Shown here in pieces: positions 43,590 to 52,733 of a stretch of 64,000 nt of DNA. The notes under the pieces are model-generated. The model was not told the origin of the DNA. It did no database searches and saw only the letters and a list, made by a program, of their open reading frames with translations. Location: the NCBI GenBank assembly GCA_947472885.1, contig CANJBX010000001.1, forward strand, positions 84,946 through 148,945. Direction: 5' to 3'. The position numbers were made by a program, and so were the translations under genes. The stretch is from Hyphomicrobiaceae bacterium (GTDB lineage Bacteria > Pseudomonadota > Alphaproteobacteria > Rhizobiales > Xanthobacteraceae). The number at the start of each line of letters is the position of its first letter. The stretch's first letter is position 1.

Positions 43590-45203
43590 ATGCCAAGCGT
43601 GCCCGCCGAAGAAGCCAGAGCCAACGTTCCCGAGTGGTCCGTTTCCGAACTGTCCGCCGCGCTCAAGCGCACAGTCGAGGACGAGTTCGGCCATGTCCGC
43701 GTGCGCGGCGAAATCTCCGGCTATCGCGGTCCGCATTCCTCCGGCCACAGCTATTTCGCGCTGAAGGACGAGACCGCGCGCATCGACGCGGTGATCTGGA
43801 AGGGCGTCGGCGGCCGCATGCGCTTCAAGCCCGAGGAGGGCATGGAAGTCATCGCGACCGGACGGCTGACGACCTATCCGGGCCGCTCCAACTATCAGAT
43901 CGTGATCGAGAGCCTGGAGCCCGCCGGCGTCGGCGCGCTGATGGCGCTCCTTGAAGAGCGCAAGAAGAAGCTCGCCGCCGAAGGACTGTTCGATGAGGCG
44001 CGCAAGCAGCTCATTCCCTATCTGCCGGAAGTGATTGGCGTGGTGACGTCGCCGACCGGCGCGGTCATCCGCGACATCCTGCATCGGCTGGCGGATCGCT
44101 TTCCGCGCAACGTGCTGGTGTGGCCGGTGCGCGTGCAGGGCGACGGCGCGGCGGAAGAAGTTGCGGCCGCGATCCGCGGTTTCAACGCCATGGCCGAGGA
44201 TGGAAAGTTTCGCCGCCCGGATCTCATCATCGTCGCACGGGGCGGTGGCTCGATTGAAGATCTGTGGTCGTTCAACGAGGAGATCGTCGTGCGCGCCGCC
44301 GCCGACAGCATGATCCCGCTGATTTCCGCCGTCGGCCACGAGACCGACGTGACGCTGATCGACTTCGCCGCCGATGTGCGCGCGCCAACGCCGACGGCCG
44401 CTGCCGAAATGGCGGTGCCGGTGCGCAGCGATCTGCTCAGCGAGATTTCCGCGCTCGGCCATCGCCAGACCGGCGCGTGGCTGCGCGGCATCGAGGCGCG
44501 CCGCACCGAACTGCGTGCGGCTGCGCGCGCGCTGCAACGGCCCGAACAGCTCCTCGAAGCACGCCGCCAGACACTCGACAATCTTTCCGAACGCCTGCCG
44601 CAATCCTTGCGCGCGAATACGGGCCTGCATCATTTGCGCTTCTCGCGTGTCGCGACCCGCCTGACGCCGCATGCGCTGAGCATGCGCCTCAAGGCGGAGC
44701 AGGAGCGGGTGGCGCGTGCGGAACGCGGGGCCAGGCTTGGTCTGGACACTTATATCTCGCGCCGCAAAGATCGCTTTGATGCTGTATCGGCAAGGCTGGC
44801 TTCAGCGTTACGCACCAATGCGCAGTCTCGCCTGATCGCGATCAACCGCCAGCGTGAGCGCACCAACACGCTCTACGCACGGATCGAAACTTTGTTTGCA
44901 TCACAGCACCAGCGCCGCGTCTCGCGCGTCGAACGCGCGGCAGGACTTTTGTCGGCGCTGTCGTATCACGGCGTATTGGCACGCGGTTTCGCGCTGGTCC
45001 GCGACGCATCTGGTACGCCGCTGCGCGCAGCGGCTTCAATCAATGCGGGGCTTGCGCTCGATATCGAGTTTGCCGACGGCCATGTTTCGGCGACCGCCAC
45101 CAGCGGCAGCGGTTTACCGCCCGCTGCTGCGACGCCGGCCCCTGCACCTGCGAAACCGAAGGCAAAAACTGGCGGCGGTGGCAACCAGGGCAGCTTGTTC
45201 TAG
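43590..45203 (+). CDS. xseA: Exodeoxyribonuclease VII large subunit
   Basis: A 537-aa subunit of the single-strand exonuclease that trims DNA in repair. The OB-fold start is [20 protein letters not shown]; the catalytic region includes [37 protein letters not shown] and [16 protein letters not shown] helical segment follows, then an Ala/Pro-rich end. No ribosome site is seen; TTGTGG (43554-43559) and TATGGT (43578-43583), 18 bp apart, would place transcription at or next to the ATG, i.e. a leaderless mRNA. The small subunit gene is not nearby. Confidence 0.95.
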   Translation: MPSVPAEEARANVPEWSVSELSAALKRTVEDEFGHVRVRGEISGYRGPHSSGHSYFALKDETARIDAVIWKGVGGRMRFKPEEGMEVIATGRLTTYPGRSNYQIVIESLEPAGVGALMALLEERKKKLAAEGLFDEARKQLIPYLPEVIGVVTSPTGAVIRDILHRLADRFPRNVLVWPVRVQGDGAAEEVAAAIRGFNAMAEDGKFRRPDLIIVARGGGSIEDLWSFNEEIVVRAAADSMIPLISAVGHETDVTLIDFAADVRAPTPTAAAEMAVPVRSDLLSEISALGHRQTGAWLRGIEARRTELRAAARALQRPEQLLEARRQTLDNLSERLPQSLRANTGLHHLRFSRVATRLTPHALSMRLKAEQERVARAERGARLGLDTYISRRKDRFDAVSARLASALRTNAQSRLIAINRQRERTNTLYARIETLFASQHQRRVSRVERAAGLLSALSYHGVLARGFALVRDASGTPLRAAASINAGLALDIEFADGHVSATATSGSGLPPAAATPAPAPAKPKAKTGGGGNQGSLF

Positions 45204-45212
45204 CGCAAGCAA

Positions 45213-45240
45213 AACCCGCCGCGCTTTTGCACGGCGGGTT
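45213..45240. terminator. Bidirectional hairpin between xseA and the converging small gene
   Basis: AACCCGCCG/CGGCGGGTT (9 bp, with an inner GC-TTTT-GC stem) lies between the two stop codons. On the minus strand it is followed by TTTTGCTTG, so it mainly serves the minus gene at 45262. On the plus strand the following T-run is poor. Confidence 0.75.
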
Positions 45241-45261
45241 CGTCCGTTCAGCGAAAGCGCG

Positions 45262-45582
45262 TTACGCCTTCATGCAATCGTAGAAGAACGACCAGCTTGC
45301 CTTGCCGGTAAGATGCTTGGCCTTGGACTGGGCATCGCAGGTATTCCACTTGGCCTTGTCCTTCTGCCATTCGGCCTTCGCCGCGTTCCACTTCTTGTCG
45401 GTCCAGTTCTTGACGTCCTCGGTGGCCGACGACGAAGAAGTGGTGGTCGTCGCAGGTTTCATGGTTTCCTGCTTTGCAGCAGGCGCGGGCTTGGCCGGGG
45501 CCGTTGCCGGGGTCTGCGCGAACGCGACCGAGCTTGCGACGACGAAGGCTAGCGCGGTAACGCCGGTGCGAATGTTCAGCAT
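45262..45582 (-). CDS. Small exported protein with PsiF-like C-terminus
   Basis: A 106-aa protein with a signal peptide (residues 1-22, AFA/QT) and a Pro/Ala/Ser/Thr-rich linker. The C-terminal segment has W-rich NWTDKKWNAAKAEWQKDKAKW and a C-x-(19)-C-like pattern, TCDAQSKAKHLTGKASWSFF then YDCMKA, which resembles PsiF repeats. Function unknown. A strong ribosome site (GGAGGAGAG) precedes ATG 45582. Confidence 0.65.
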   Translation of the reverse strand: MLNIRTGVTALAFVVASSVAFAQTPATAPAKPAPAAKQETMKPATTTTSSSSATEDVKNWTDKKWNAAKAEWQKDKAKWNTCDAQSKAKHLTGKASWSFFYDCMKA

Positions 45583-45696
45583 GTTTCTCTCCTCCAGAAA
45601 AAGCGTGCGCACCACGGCAATCAAATCACCATGGGCGATGCACCTGTCAATTCGCTGGAGGCCGGTAAGGTTCCACCGGAAAGCTGGAGATTTTCG

Positions 45697-46539
45697 TTAA
45701 CGCGCCAGCCATTGGGGCACGCGGCGAAGCGCATCGTTGCGCGCTGCCGGGTTGGTGCCGGAGTGGATCTTGCCGGTGCCATCGACCGAGAACGTATAGC
45801 CGCTGCGGTGCTGCACCGCGCGGCTTGGATAGTCGAAGTCGTGATATGCGCCGGGATAGACATTGATGAGTACGCGCGCGCTGCGGCCCTTGGCGCCGGC
45901 GACCATCTGCTCGCACGCGCGCCATGAAACGACATCGTCGGCGCCGCCGATCAGGATCAGGGTCGGGATGCGCGCGGCCCATGCGGCGGCGTCAAGCCGC
46001 CGGCAGCCGGGATACAGCGCGACGGCGGAACGGAAGTCCGGCTTGTCGTCGCGGACGCGGGCGCGCGGCCGCACGGTCCACAGCACGGCGATGCCCCCGT
46101 TCGACCAGCCGAGCAGGGAGACGTGGTCCGGCTTGACGTAGGTTTGCGACTGCAGCCATTTGCGCGCGGTTTGCGCGTCCTCCGTCCGCTCGCGGTCGGT
46201 GCGGATGGTGGAGCGCGTGCGGCACTGGTTGGCCATGTTGCGCGAGCCGTAGCTGTCGGGAAGCAGCAACGCGAAGCCGGCCTTGTTCAGCCGCTCGGCC
46301 CAGTCGCGATAGAGGCTCGAGAGATTGCCGGAAGAATTGTTCAGGCCCTCGCAGCCGTGCAGGCTGACGACGGCGGGAAACGGCCCCGCACCGTCGGGTT
46401 TGAACAGCAGCGCCTTGAGGGTGAAGTTGCCGTTCTGGATTTCGACCGGCTCGGGCGCAGCCACGGCGCGCTGCGGCATGGTCAGGATGCCGGCCAGAAG
46501 GACCGGCACAAAGGCCATTGCCGCAAGGGCTGGATGCAT
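45697..46539 (-). CDS. Exported dienelactone hydrolase-like protein
   Basis: A 280-aa secreted alpha/beta hydrolase. A signal peptide (about 1-28) precedes PAVVSLHGCEGLNNSSG and the nucleophile motif GWSNGGIAVL (Ser). The Asp is in LIGGADDVVSW and the His in YPGAYHDFD. The extra Cys residues (GCEG, QCRTR, PGCRR, ACEQM) may form disulfides in the periplasm. The substrate is unknown. Confidence 0.8.
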   Translation of the reverse strand: MHPALAAMAFVPVLLAGILTMPQRAVAAPEPVEIQNGNFTLKALLFKPDGAGPFPAVVSLHGCEGLNNSSGNLSSLYRDWAERLNKAGFALLLPDSYGSRNMANQCRTRSTIRTDRERTEDAQTARKWLQSQTYVKPDHVSLLGWSNGGIAVLWTVRPRARVRDDKPDFRSAVALYPGCRRLDAAAWAARIPTLILIGGADDVVSWRACEQMVAGAKGRSARVLINVYPGAYHDFDYPSRAVQHRSGYTFSVDGTGKIHSGTNPAARNDALRRVPQWLAR

Positions 46540-46796
46540 AAGGCTGGCTCCAAACGACTAGCGGCATGACATATACCACCCGCTCGCGAAAAACACCCGA
46601 TCCGGCGGGCTTCACGAGGAAGTGTGCCGGTTGTACCCGTCGAGAGGGCGCGGTTGGCGGCGCCTTTATGTGCCATTAATGAGGTGAATTCCGGCTTTGG
46701 GATGGCTGCCGGTGTTGCGGCCGGGGCGGGCTTGCCGGGGTTTTCCTTGACGCCGCGAACCACTATGTTGCGGGAAGTTCGTTCAGGAGAAATCGC

Positions 46797-47015
46797 GTGC
46801 TCAATCGCTACGACCACCGCCTGCCGGGTGAAGCGGAAATCAAGTATCTCGATGGCGACTTCCGTGTGATGCGGCCGGGTGCCTTCGTGCGCTGCGCCGT
46901 CACCGGCGCGCAGATTCCGCTCGACGAACTGAAATACTGGAGCGTTGCGCGCCAGGAACCCTACGCGACCCCGGAAGCCGTGCTGAAGCGGCTGTATCCC
47001 GAACGCGTGAAGTAG
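46797..47015 (+). CDS. DUF2093 family protein
   Basis: A 72-aa protein starting with GTG. The family signature LPGEAEIKYLDGDFRVMRPG and VRCAVTGAQIPLDELKYWS covers nearly the whole length. It contains a CAVTG segment but no full zinc motif. A ribosome site (AGGAGA) is 7 bp upstream. Its stop lies 3 bp before the lpxK stop on the other strand; DUF2093 facing lpxK is a conserved arrangement in this order. Function unknown. Confidence 0.85.
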   Translation: MLNRYDHRLPGEAEIKYLDGDFRVMRPGAFVRCAVTGAQIPLDELKYWSVARQEPYATPEAVLKRLYPERVK

Positions 47016-47018
47016 CCG

Positions 47019-48029
47019 TCAGGCTTCTTTCTTCTTCTGAAAAAGCTTCTCGATGATCTCGCGCCGCACCGCGGCGTCATCGTCGAACGTCATCGCCACC
47101 GGCAACACGACGGTCTGTTGTGCCAGCTGCGCCAGTGCCGGGTCGCCACGCATGCGGGCGATATCTTTTTCCGTCGTCACCAGGGTCAGGTGTTCGATGG
47201 CGGCCGTGTCGAGCAATTCCGTCGCTTCGTGCTGGGTGAAATGATGGTGGTCCGCAAACTTGCGCGTACCACGCACCAGTGCGCCGGCGGCATTCAGCGT
47301 GGCAAAAAACTTTTCAGGGTGGCCGATGGCGGCGAAGGCGAGAACTTTCTTGCCGCGCAGTTCGCTCACGGTCGGCGCTTCGGGCATCAGGCTGCCGGTC
47401 AGTACGGCAAGCCCGCGCGCCTTGGCGCGTGTGATCAGCGCACGCACCGGATTGGCGACTGCGCCGACCACCAGCATGGCGTCGGCGCGGACGAGCTGCG
47501 CGCCGAGTGAAGCGCGCAAGGGCCCGGCCGGAATGACGCGTCCGTTGCCGATGCCGCGCGTGCCATCGACGACCAGCAGCGAAAAATCCTTTTCCAGCGT
47601 GGAATTCTGGAAACCGTCGTCCATGATGATGATGCTGGCGCCGGCGCTGGCCGCCGCTTTGGCGCCGGCGACGCGGTCCGCCGCGACAACCGTCGGGGCA
47701 AGCCGCGCCAGCAGCAAGGCCTCGTCGCCGACGTCGCGCGCGGTGTGGCCTTGCAGGACTTCAACGGGACCTTTGAGGCTGCCGCGGTAGCCGCGCGTGA
47801 GGAAATAGGGCTTCAGTCCGCGCGCCATGAAACTTTTTGCCAGCGCCAGCGCGGTCGGCGTCTTGCCGGTGCCGCCGGACGTGAGATTGCCGACGCACAG
47901 CACCGGCACATCGGCATAGGTGCCCGGACGTTTCATGCGGGCATCGGCGACCGCGCCATAAATGGCGGCGGCGGGCGCGAGCAACTGTGCCGCGATGCCG
48001 CCACGCTGCCAGAACGCGGGTTCACGCAT
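47019..48029 (-). CDS. lpxK: Tetraacyldisaccharide 4'-kinase
   Basis: A 336-aa membrane-associated kinase that phosphorylates the lipid A precursor at O-4'. The Walker A is S51-GGTGKTP58, after VPVLCVGNLT, and a Walker B-like IIIMDDGFQNSTL follows. The upstream waaA gene overlaps by 8 bp, so they are co-translated. In lipid A assembly, LpxK acts just before Kdo transfer by WaaA. Confidence 0.94.
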   Translation of the reverse strand: MREPAFWQRGGIAAQLLAPAAAIYGAVADARMKRPGTYADVPVLCVGNLTSGGTGKTPTALALAKSFMARGLKPYFLTRGYRGSLKGPVEVLQGHTARDVGDEALLLARLAPTVVAADRVAGAKAAASAGASIIIMDDGFQNSTLEKDFSLLVVDGTRGIGNGRVIPAGPLRASLGAQLVRADAMLVVGAVANPVRALITRAKARGLAVLTGSLMPEAPTVSELRGKKVLAFAAIGHPEKFFATLNAAGALVRGTRKFADHHHFTQHEATELLDTAAIEHLTLVTTEKDIARMRGDPALAQLAQQTVVLPVAMTFDDDAAVRREIIEKLFQKKKEA

Positions 48030-49323
48030 CGGTCTGGTTTCCGAGGCGGAGCTGCATCAGGTAGGGGTCGAGCGCGGCGAGGGTGCGCTCCAGCGCGCCG
48101 CCGAGCGATGCGACGGTCTTCTGTCCGGCGGTGACGACGCGGTTGCGCTCTTCCGAGTCCTTGAGCCACAGCCCGGCGCGTTGCGCGAGGCGGGTGGCGT
48201 CGGCGACGAGGTCCGCGCCCTTGGCGCCGTCGAGGGCGGCGTAGATTTCGGCGAAGTTGGCGATGAACGGACCATGCAGCACGGCTGCGCCGAGCTTGAT
48301 CGCCTCGATGGGGTTTTGCCCGCCATGATGGACCAGCGAGCCGCCCATGAACACGACCGGCGCCAGCCGATAGAAGATGCCGAGTTCGCCCAGCGTGTCG
48401 CAGACATAGATGTCGGTCGTGCGTTCGGGAAGTTTTCCGTGCGAACGCTGCATGCAGGCGAGGCCGGGCTCGTGCGCCAGCGCCGCGATCTCCGCGCCGC
48501 GTTCGGGATGGCGCGGCACGATCATGGTGATGAGTTGCGGAAACTGCGATTTGAGGCGCGTATGCACCTCGATCATCGTCTTTTCCTCGCCCGGATGGGT
48601 CGAAGCGCCGGCAATCACGGTGCGGCCGGTGAGGGCGATGGAGAGTTCCTTGAGTTTCGATTCATCGACCGGCAGCTGCGGCACGTCGAGCTTGAGGTTG
48701 CCGACGACGGAAAGCCGCGGCGCGCCAAGTTCGCTGAAGCGTGACGCATCCGTGTGGGTGCGCGCGAGGCAGAGATCGAATTTCTGCAGCAGCGCCTCGA
48801 TGGTGCACGGCATTTTCTGCCAGCGTGCGAACGAGCGTTCCGACAGGCGTCCGTTCAGGAGGATCATCGGCACCGAACGCTGCGCGCTGGACAGGATCAG
48901 GTTCGGCCACAGATCGGACTCGACGAACAGCGCGAGCGACGGCTTCCAGTGATCGAGAAACTTGTCGACAAAGCCCGGCGTGTCGAGCGGGACGAACTGG
49001 TGGATCGCGCCATGGGGCAGGCGCTGGCGCGCCAGTGCGGCCGACGTCACGGTGCCCGAAGTCACCAGCACGCCGAAGCCACGCGCCTTGATGCGTTCGA
49101 TCAGCGGCAGTACGGCGAGCATTTCGCCGACGCTTGCGCCATGCACCCAGATCAGCGGGCCGTCCGGCCGCGCGATCCTGGTTTCGCCACGGCGTTCGGC
49201 AATGCGCGGCTCAAGTTCCTTGCCCTTGGCGAGCCTGCGCTTGAGGAAATGGTTGGCAAGCGGCGTCGCCGCCCTGGTCAGCAGGCGATAGGCAGACAGG
49301 CTCACCGGCAGGCGCACGCTCAT
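48022..49323 (-). CDS. waaA: 3-deoxy-D-manno-octulosonic acid (Kdo) transferase
   Basis: A 433-aa membrane-anchored GT30 glycosyltransferase that links Kdo to lipid IVA. The acceptor-side Glu is E67 in VHGASVGEMLA; the donor domain includes GASTHPGEEK and LAPVVFMGGSLVHHGGQN. The N-terminus contains one hydrophobic anchor. It overlaps the upstream acyltransferase stop by 4 bp and lpxK by 8 bp. Confidence 0.95.
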   Translation of the reverse strand: MSVRLPVSLSAYRLLTRAATPLANHFLKRRLAKGKELEPRIAERRGETRIARPDGPLIWVHGASVGEMLAVLPLIERIKARGFGVLVTSGTVTSAALARQRLPHGAIHQFVPLDTPGFVDKFLDHWKPSLALFVESDLWPNLILSSAQRSVPMILLNGRLSERSFARWQKMPCTIEALLQKFDLCLARTHTDASRFSELGAPRLSVVGNLKLDVPQLPVDESKLKELSIALTGRTVIAGASTHPGEEKTMIEVHTRLKSQFPQLITMIVPRHPERGAEIAALAHEPGLACMQRSHGKLPERTTDIYVCDTLGELGIFYRLAPVVFMGGSLVHHGGQNPIEAIKLGAAVLHGPFIANFAEIYAALDGAKGADLVADATRLAQRAGLWLKDSEERNRVVTAGQKTVASLGGALERTLAALDPYLMQLRLGNQTDA

Positions 49324-50030
49324 GTGCGTTGCTCTTTGCCGTCGGCGATGGCGTAGGCGCGCAGCGTTGCGGCGTTGAGGCGTGCCTCGATCATCAGGCG
49401 ATGCTGTTCGGTCGCGGCCTCGTCCATGTCGCGCGGGACGGTGATGGGGCCGTCGGCTACGACGGCGATGCGGCCGAACGGCATGTTCACGGCTGATCGG
49501 TCCCAGTTGTCCAGCTCGTAGCGCCGGCTCGTCGCGATGGCGATCACGTAGAGCGGGCGGCCCGAAAAGCTGGCGAGTTTCACCACGCCATTGCCGGCGA
49601 CGCGCGAAACCTTCGGCACGTCCGCCGTCAGGGCGACATTGTAGCCGTCATTGAGGGCGTCGAACATCGCCTTGAAGGCGCCGACGCCGCCCTTGCGGTC
49701 GAACCGGCCGCCATGGTCGCCGGAGCCGCGGATGGTGCCGATGCCGAGCCGTTCGGCGGCGACCGCGTTGATCTGTCCGTCATGGTGGCGCGAGATCAGC
49801 ACCTTGGTGCGATAGTTCGCCTGTTCGTGCTTGATGAACGGCATCATGAAATGCTGGCCGTGCCACATCGCGACAATGATTGGAAAATCCGCCTCGACCT
49901 CTTCGTAGAGGGTGGCAGGCTCGACGATCAGCTTGTTGGTCTTCCATACCAGCCGCAGATATTCAGCCGCGAGGAGGCCGATGCCGGTCCTGACGGCAGG
50001 CGACCGCATGATGCGCCGCAAAAGGCTCAT
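49320..50030 (-). CDS. DUF374 acyltransferase-like protein
   Basis: A 236-aa lysophospholipid acyltransferase-like protein. Seen are VAMWHGQHFMMPFIKHE (where acyltransferases have an H-x4-D motif), HHDGQINAVAAERLGI and TADVPKVSRVAGNGVVKLAS. In this order the gene always sits beside waaA and lpxK, so a role in adding or handling a lipid A acyl chain, such as a very-long-chain one, is possible but unproven. Confidence 0.8.
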   Translation of the reverse strand: MSLLRRIMRSPAVRTGIGLLAAEYLRLVWKTNKLIVEPATLYEEVEADFPIIVAMWHGQHFMMPFIKHEQANYRTKVLISRHHDGQINAVAAERLGIGTIRGSGDHGGRFDRKGGVGAFKAMFDALNDGYNVALTADVPKVSRVAGNGVVKLASFSGRPLYVIAIATSRRYELDNWDRSAVNMPFGRIAVVADGPITVPRDMDEAATEQHRLMIEARLNAATLRAYAIADGKEQRT

Positions 50031-50051
50031 GCTGTGTGCCGCCCGTCCGCG

Positions 50052-50294
50052 CTAGTGCTTGCTGTCGTCGGGATCGAGCATGCGGTGCATGTGAACGATG
50101 AAATAGCGCATGTGTGCATTGTCGACCGTCTGTTGCGCCTTGGACTTCCAGGCGGTGTAGGCGGTGGCGTAGTTGGGGAACACGCCGACCATGTCGATTT
50201 TGGAGAGATCCTTGAACTCCGTGCCGCCGAGGTCGGTCAATTCACCTCCAAACACCAGATGCAGGAGTTGCTTTGCCGGTGCCTCGGTCGCCAT
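50052..50294 (-). CDS. DUF4170 family protein
   Basis: An 80-aa protein with the family opening QLLHLVFGGELTDL and a later FPNYATAYTAWKSKAQ and VDNAHMRYFIVHMHRML. It is soluble, small and has no signal peptide. It lies in the waaA locus, between the acyltransferase and the IMPase genes, as it does in many relatives. Function unknown. Confidence 0.85.
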   Translation of the reverse strand: MATEAPAKQLLHLVFGGELTDLGGTEFKDLSKIDMVGVFPNYATAYTAWKSKAQQTVDNAHMRYFIVHMHRMLDPDDSKH

Positions 50295-50402
50295 CGATGT
50301 TTCTCCACCTTCGTTCAGTGCGGACTAATCCGCGTTGCAAGCTCTGGCACAGCAATTGTGTTGCCAGTTGCGGCTACTGCCAACAATTTGCTGGCCCGCG
50401 AT

Positions 50403-51188
50403 CTAGGTTTGCCGCTCCGCCAGCAACTTGCACAGCACCAGGCTGCGCATACGTCCAGCCGCGACCAGCGGCACATGCACGGGCTCAATCCGGTTATATA
50501 TTACGGCTTCGCCCGCCAAAGATGTAAGTAACCCCCCGGCTTCGTGCACCAAAAGATCGGCAGCCGCAAGGTCCCAGTCCCGGCTGTTGCCGCCGGCATA
50601 GGCACCATCGACTTGTCCCTGTGCCACACGGGCAAACCGCAGCGCCAGCGAGTGAATGCGGGGCAGGATTTCGAGCGTGGGACGCAGCTTCTGGAGGTCT
50701 TCCATGGCGCGCTTTGGGCCGTTCACGCGGGCGCCGTCGAGGCTCGCCGAATCGGTCACGGCGATCTTCGCGCCATTGCAGGTTGCGCCCTTGCCGGCCT
50801 GCGCAAAGAACATCTCGTCCGTCACCGGCGCGTAGACGCAGCCCAGCAGCGGCCTGCCGTCCTCGACCAGCGCGACCGCAATCGTCCAGTCGGGAAATCC
50901 GGCGATGTAGGCGCGGGTGCCGTCGATCGGATCGGCGATCCACAGGCGGCGCATGTCCAGCCGCGCGGGATTGTCTTCGGTTTCTTCCGAGAGCCAGCCG
51001 ACACCCGGCATCGCGAGGCGCTGCTTGAGAAGTGCATCGACCGCCATGTCGGCTTCCGACACCGGCGAGTCGCCGGCCTTGGTCCAGTGCTTGAGGTCGC
51101 CCTTGAAGGTCTTGAGTGCAACGGTGCCGGCGTCGCGCACGGTTGCCGTGAGCGTTTTTGCGATGGCGTCGAGGTCAGACGCCGGCAA
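50403..51188 (-). CDS. Inositol monophosphatase family (CysQ-like) phosphatase
   Basis: A 261-aa Mg-dependent phosphatase. Motif A is WIADPIDGTRAYIAG with GWLSEETEDN ahead of it, and motif B is DWDLAAADLLVHEAGG. These are the metal-binding signatures of the inositol monophosphatase/3'(2'),5'-bisphosphate nucleotidase group. The true substrate could be PAP, inositol phosphate or another sugar phosphate. Its start overlaps the pmbA stop by 14 bp. Confidence 0.85.
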   Translation of the reverse strand: MPASDLDAIAKTLTATVRDAGTVALKTFKGDLKHWTKAGDSPVSEADMAVDALLKQRLAMPGVGWLSEETEDNPARLDMRRLWIADPIDGTRAYIAGFPDWTIAVALVEDGRPLLGCVYAPVTDEMFFAQAGKGATCNGAKIAVTDSASLDGARVNGPKRAMEDLQKLRPTLEILPRIHSLALRFARVAQGQVDGAYAGGNSRDWDLAAADLLVHEAGGLLTSLAGEAVIYNRIEPVHVPLVAAGRMRSLVLCKLLAERQT

Positions 51189-52524
51189 CGGTCAGTCCTT
51201 CGATGCGTACCGTCGGCGAGTTGGTGCCGTACTTGAAAACGAGATCGTTGGCTGGCGTCAGCGCGAGGAACATCGCGGGCAAACTTCCGGCGATGGTGAT
51301 TTCGCTGACCGGATAGGTGAGTTTGCCTTTTTCGATCCAGAAGCCGCTTGCGCCGCGGCTGTAGTCGCCGGTGACGATGTTGGCGCCGGAGCCGATCAGG
51401 TCGGTGATGAACAGACCTTCTTTGATATCGGAGATCAGTTCCTCGACCGATACCTTGCCGGGCGTCATGTGCATGTTCGAACCGCCGGGCGACGGTGTCG
51501 ATGATACGCCGCGATGGGCGTGGCCGGTCGTCGTCATGCCGAGTTCGCGCGCGGTGGCGCAGTCGAGAATCCAGGTGGCGAGGCGTCCGTCATCGACCAG
51601 CTTGCGGACCTGACCAGCGATGCCTTCGGCATCGAACGGCGAGGAGCGTAGCCCGCGGATGCGCAGCGGATCGTCGATGATCGAAATGCCGTCGGCTAAA
51701 ATCTTTTCGCCGAGTTTGTCCTTCAGGAACGAAGTGCCGCGTGCAATCGACGCGCCGTTGATCGCCCCAGACAGATGGCCGATCAGCGATCCGGCCGCGC
51801 GGGTGTCGTAGACCACCGGCACTTTCCGGGTCGAGACCTTGCGCGGGTTGAGCCGCCGCACCGCGCGTTCGCCTGCGCTGCGGCCGATCTTGTCCGGCGC
51901 TTCGAGGTCGCTGGCGTGAATGACCGAGGAATAATCGTAGTCGCGCTCCATGCCGGTGCCTTCGCCGGCAATGGCCTGCATGGAAACGCCATGCTGTGAG
52001 CCGAGATAGGCCTGCTTGAATCCCGTACTCGTCACCAGCACCATGCCGCCGATGCCGCAGGATGCCGATGCGCCACCGGACTTGGTGACGCCCTTTACAG
52101 AACGTCCGGCTTCTTCCGCCGCGCGCGCCATGTCCTCAAGCTGCTCGACCGTCGGCATGACGGGATCGAGCAGGTCGAGGTCGGGAATAATCTTTGCAAG
52201 TTGCGAGGGATCGGCAAGGCCGGCGTATTTGTCTTCCGGGGCAACCCGCGCCATCGCGACGGCGCGCTGCGCCAGCACATCGACGTCGGCCTTGATGTCG
52301 CTCGTCGAGACGACCGCCTGCTTGCGCCCGACCAGCACGCGCAGGCCGACGCTGTCGCCTTCCGAGCGTTCGGATTCCTCGACCTGGCCCTCGCGCACTT
52401 CAATCGACAGCGACATGCCGCGGGTTGCAATGGAATCGCAGGAGTCGGCACCGGCGCGCCGCGCGGCGGCGACCAGCCGTTCGGCCATATCAGTCAGGGC
52501 GGTTTGGTCGAGGAGGGAATCCAT
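51175..52524 (-). CDS. pmbA: TldD/PmbA family peptidase homologue
   Basis: A 449-aa member of the TldD/PmbA (TldE) family. RGMSLSIEVREGQVEESER is the N-terminal signature, VVYDTRAAGSLIGHLSGAI and GASGFWIEKGKLTYPVSEIT the C-terminal. The zinc motif of TldD is absent, so this is the PmbA/TldE-type partner, which joins TldD to process peptides such as microcin B17 precursor. No tldD is in the window. It is the first gene of the envelope operon. Confidence 0.9.
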   Translation of the reverse strand: MDSLLDQTALTDMAERLVAAARRAGADSCDSIATRGMSLSIEVREGQVEESERSEGDSVGLRVLVGRKQAVVSTSDIKADVDVLAQRAVAMARVAPEDKYAGLADPSQLAKIIPDLDLLDPVMPTVEQLEDMARAAEEAGRSVKGVTKSGGASASCGIGGMVLVTSTGFKQAYLGSQHGVSMQAIAGEGTGMERDYDYSSVIHASDLEAPDKIGRSAGERAVRRLNPRKVSTRKVPVVYDTRAAGSLIGHLSGAINGASIARGTSFLKDKLGEKILADGISIIDDPLRIRGLRSSPFDAEGIAGQVRKLVDDGRLATWILDCATARELGMTTTGHAHRGVSSTPSPGGSNMHMTPGKVSVEELISDIKEGLFITDLIGSGANIVTGDYSRGASGFWIEKGKLTYPVSEITIAGSLPAMFLALTPANDLVFKYGTNSPTVRIEGLTVAGV

Positions 52525-52733
52525 TTTGCTCCAGCAGGTTTACGGGCGCAGCCGGGGCCACGCAACCAAAACAACAGCCCCACAAATGGGGCAGTAAGGG
52601 GCGCGGATCAAGCGGCGTATGGGCGGCCGATTTCGGCTTTACCCCCGATGACGCCTTTCGCTGCTGTGCTATCGTTCCTTCCAAGGCAGGCAAAAAGCCC
52701 GCCATAAAAAGCGACCAGAGCAGGGAGAGCGCG

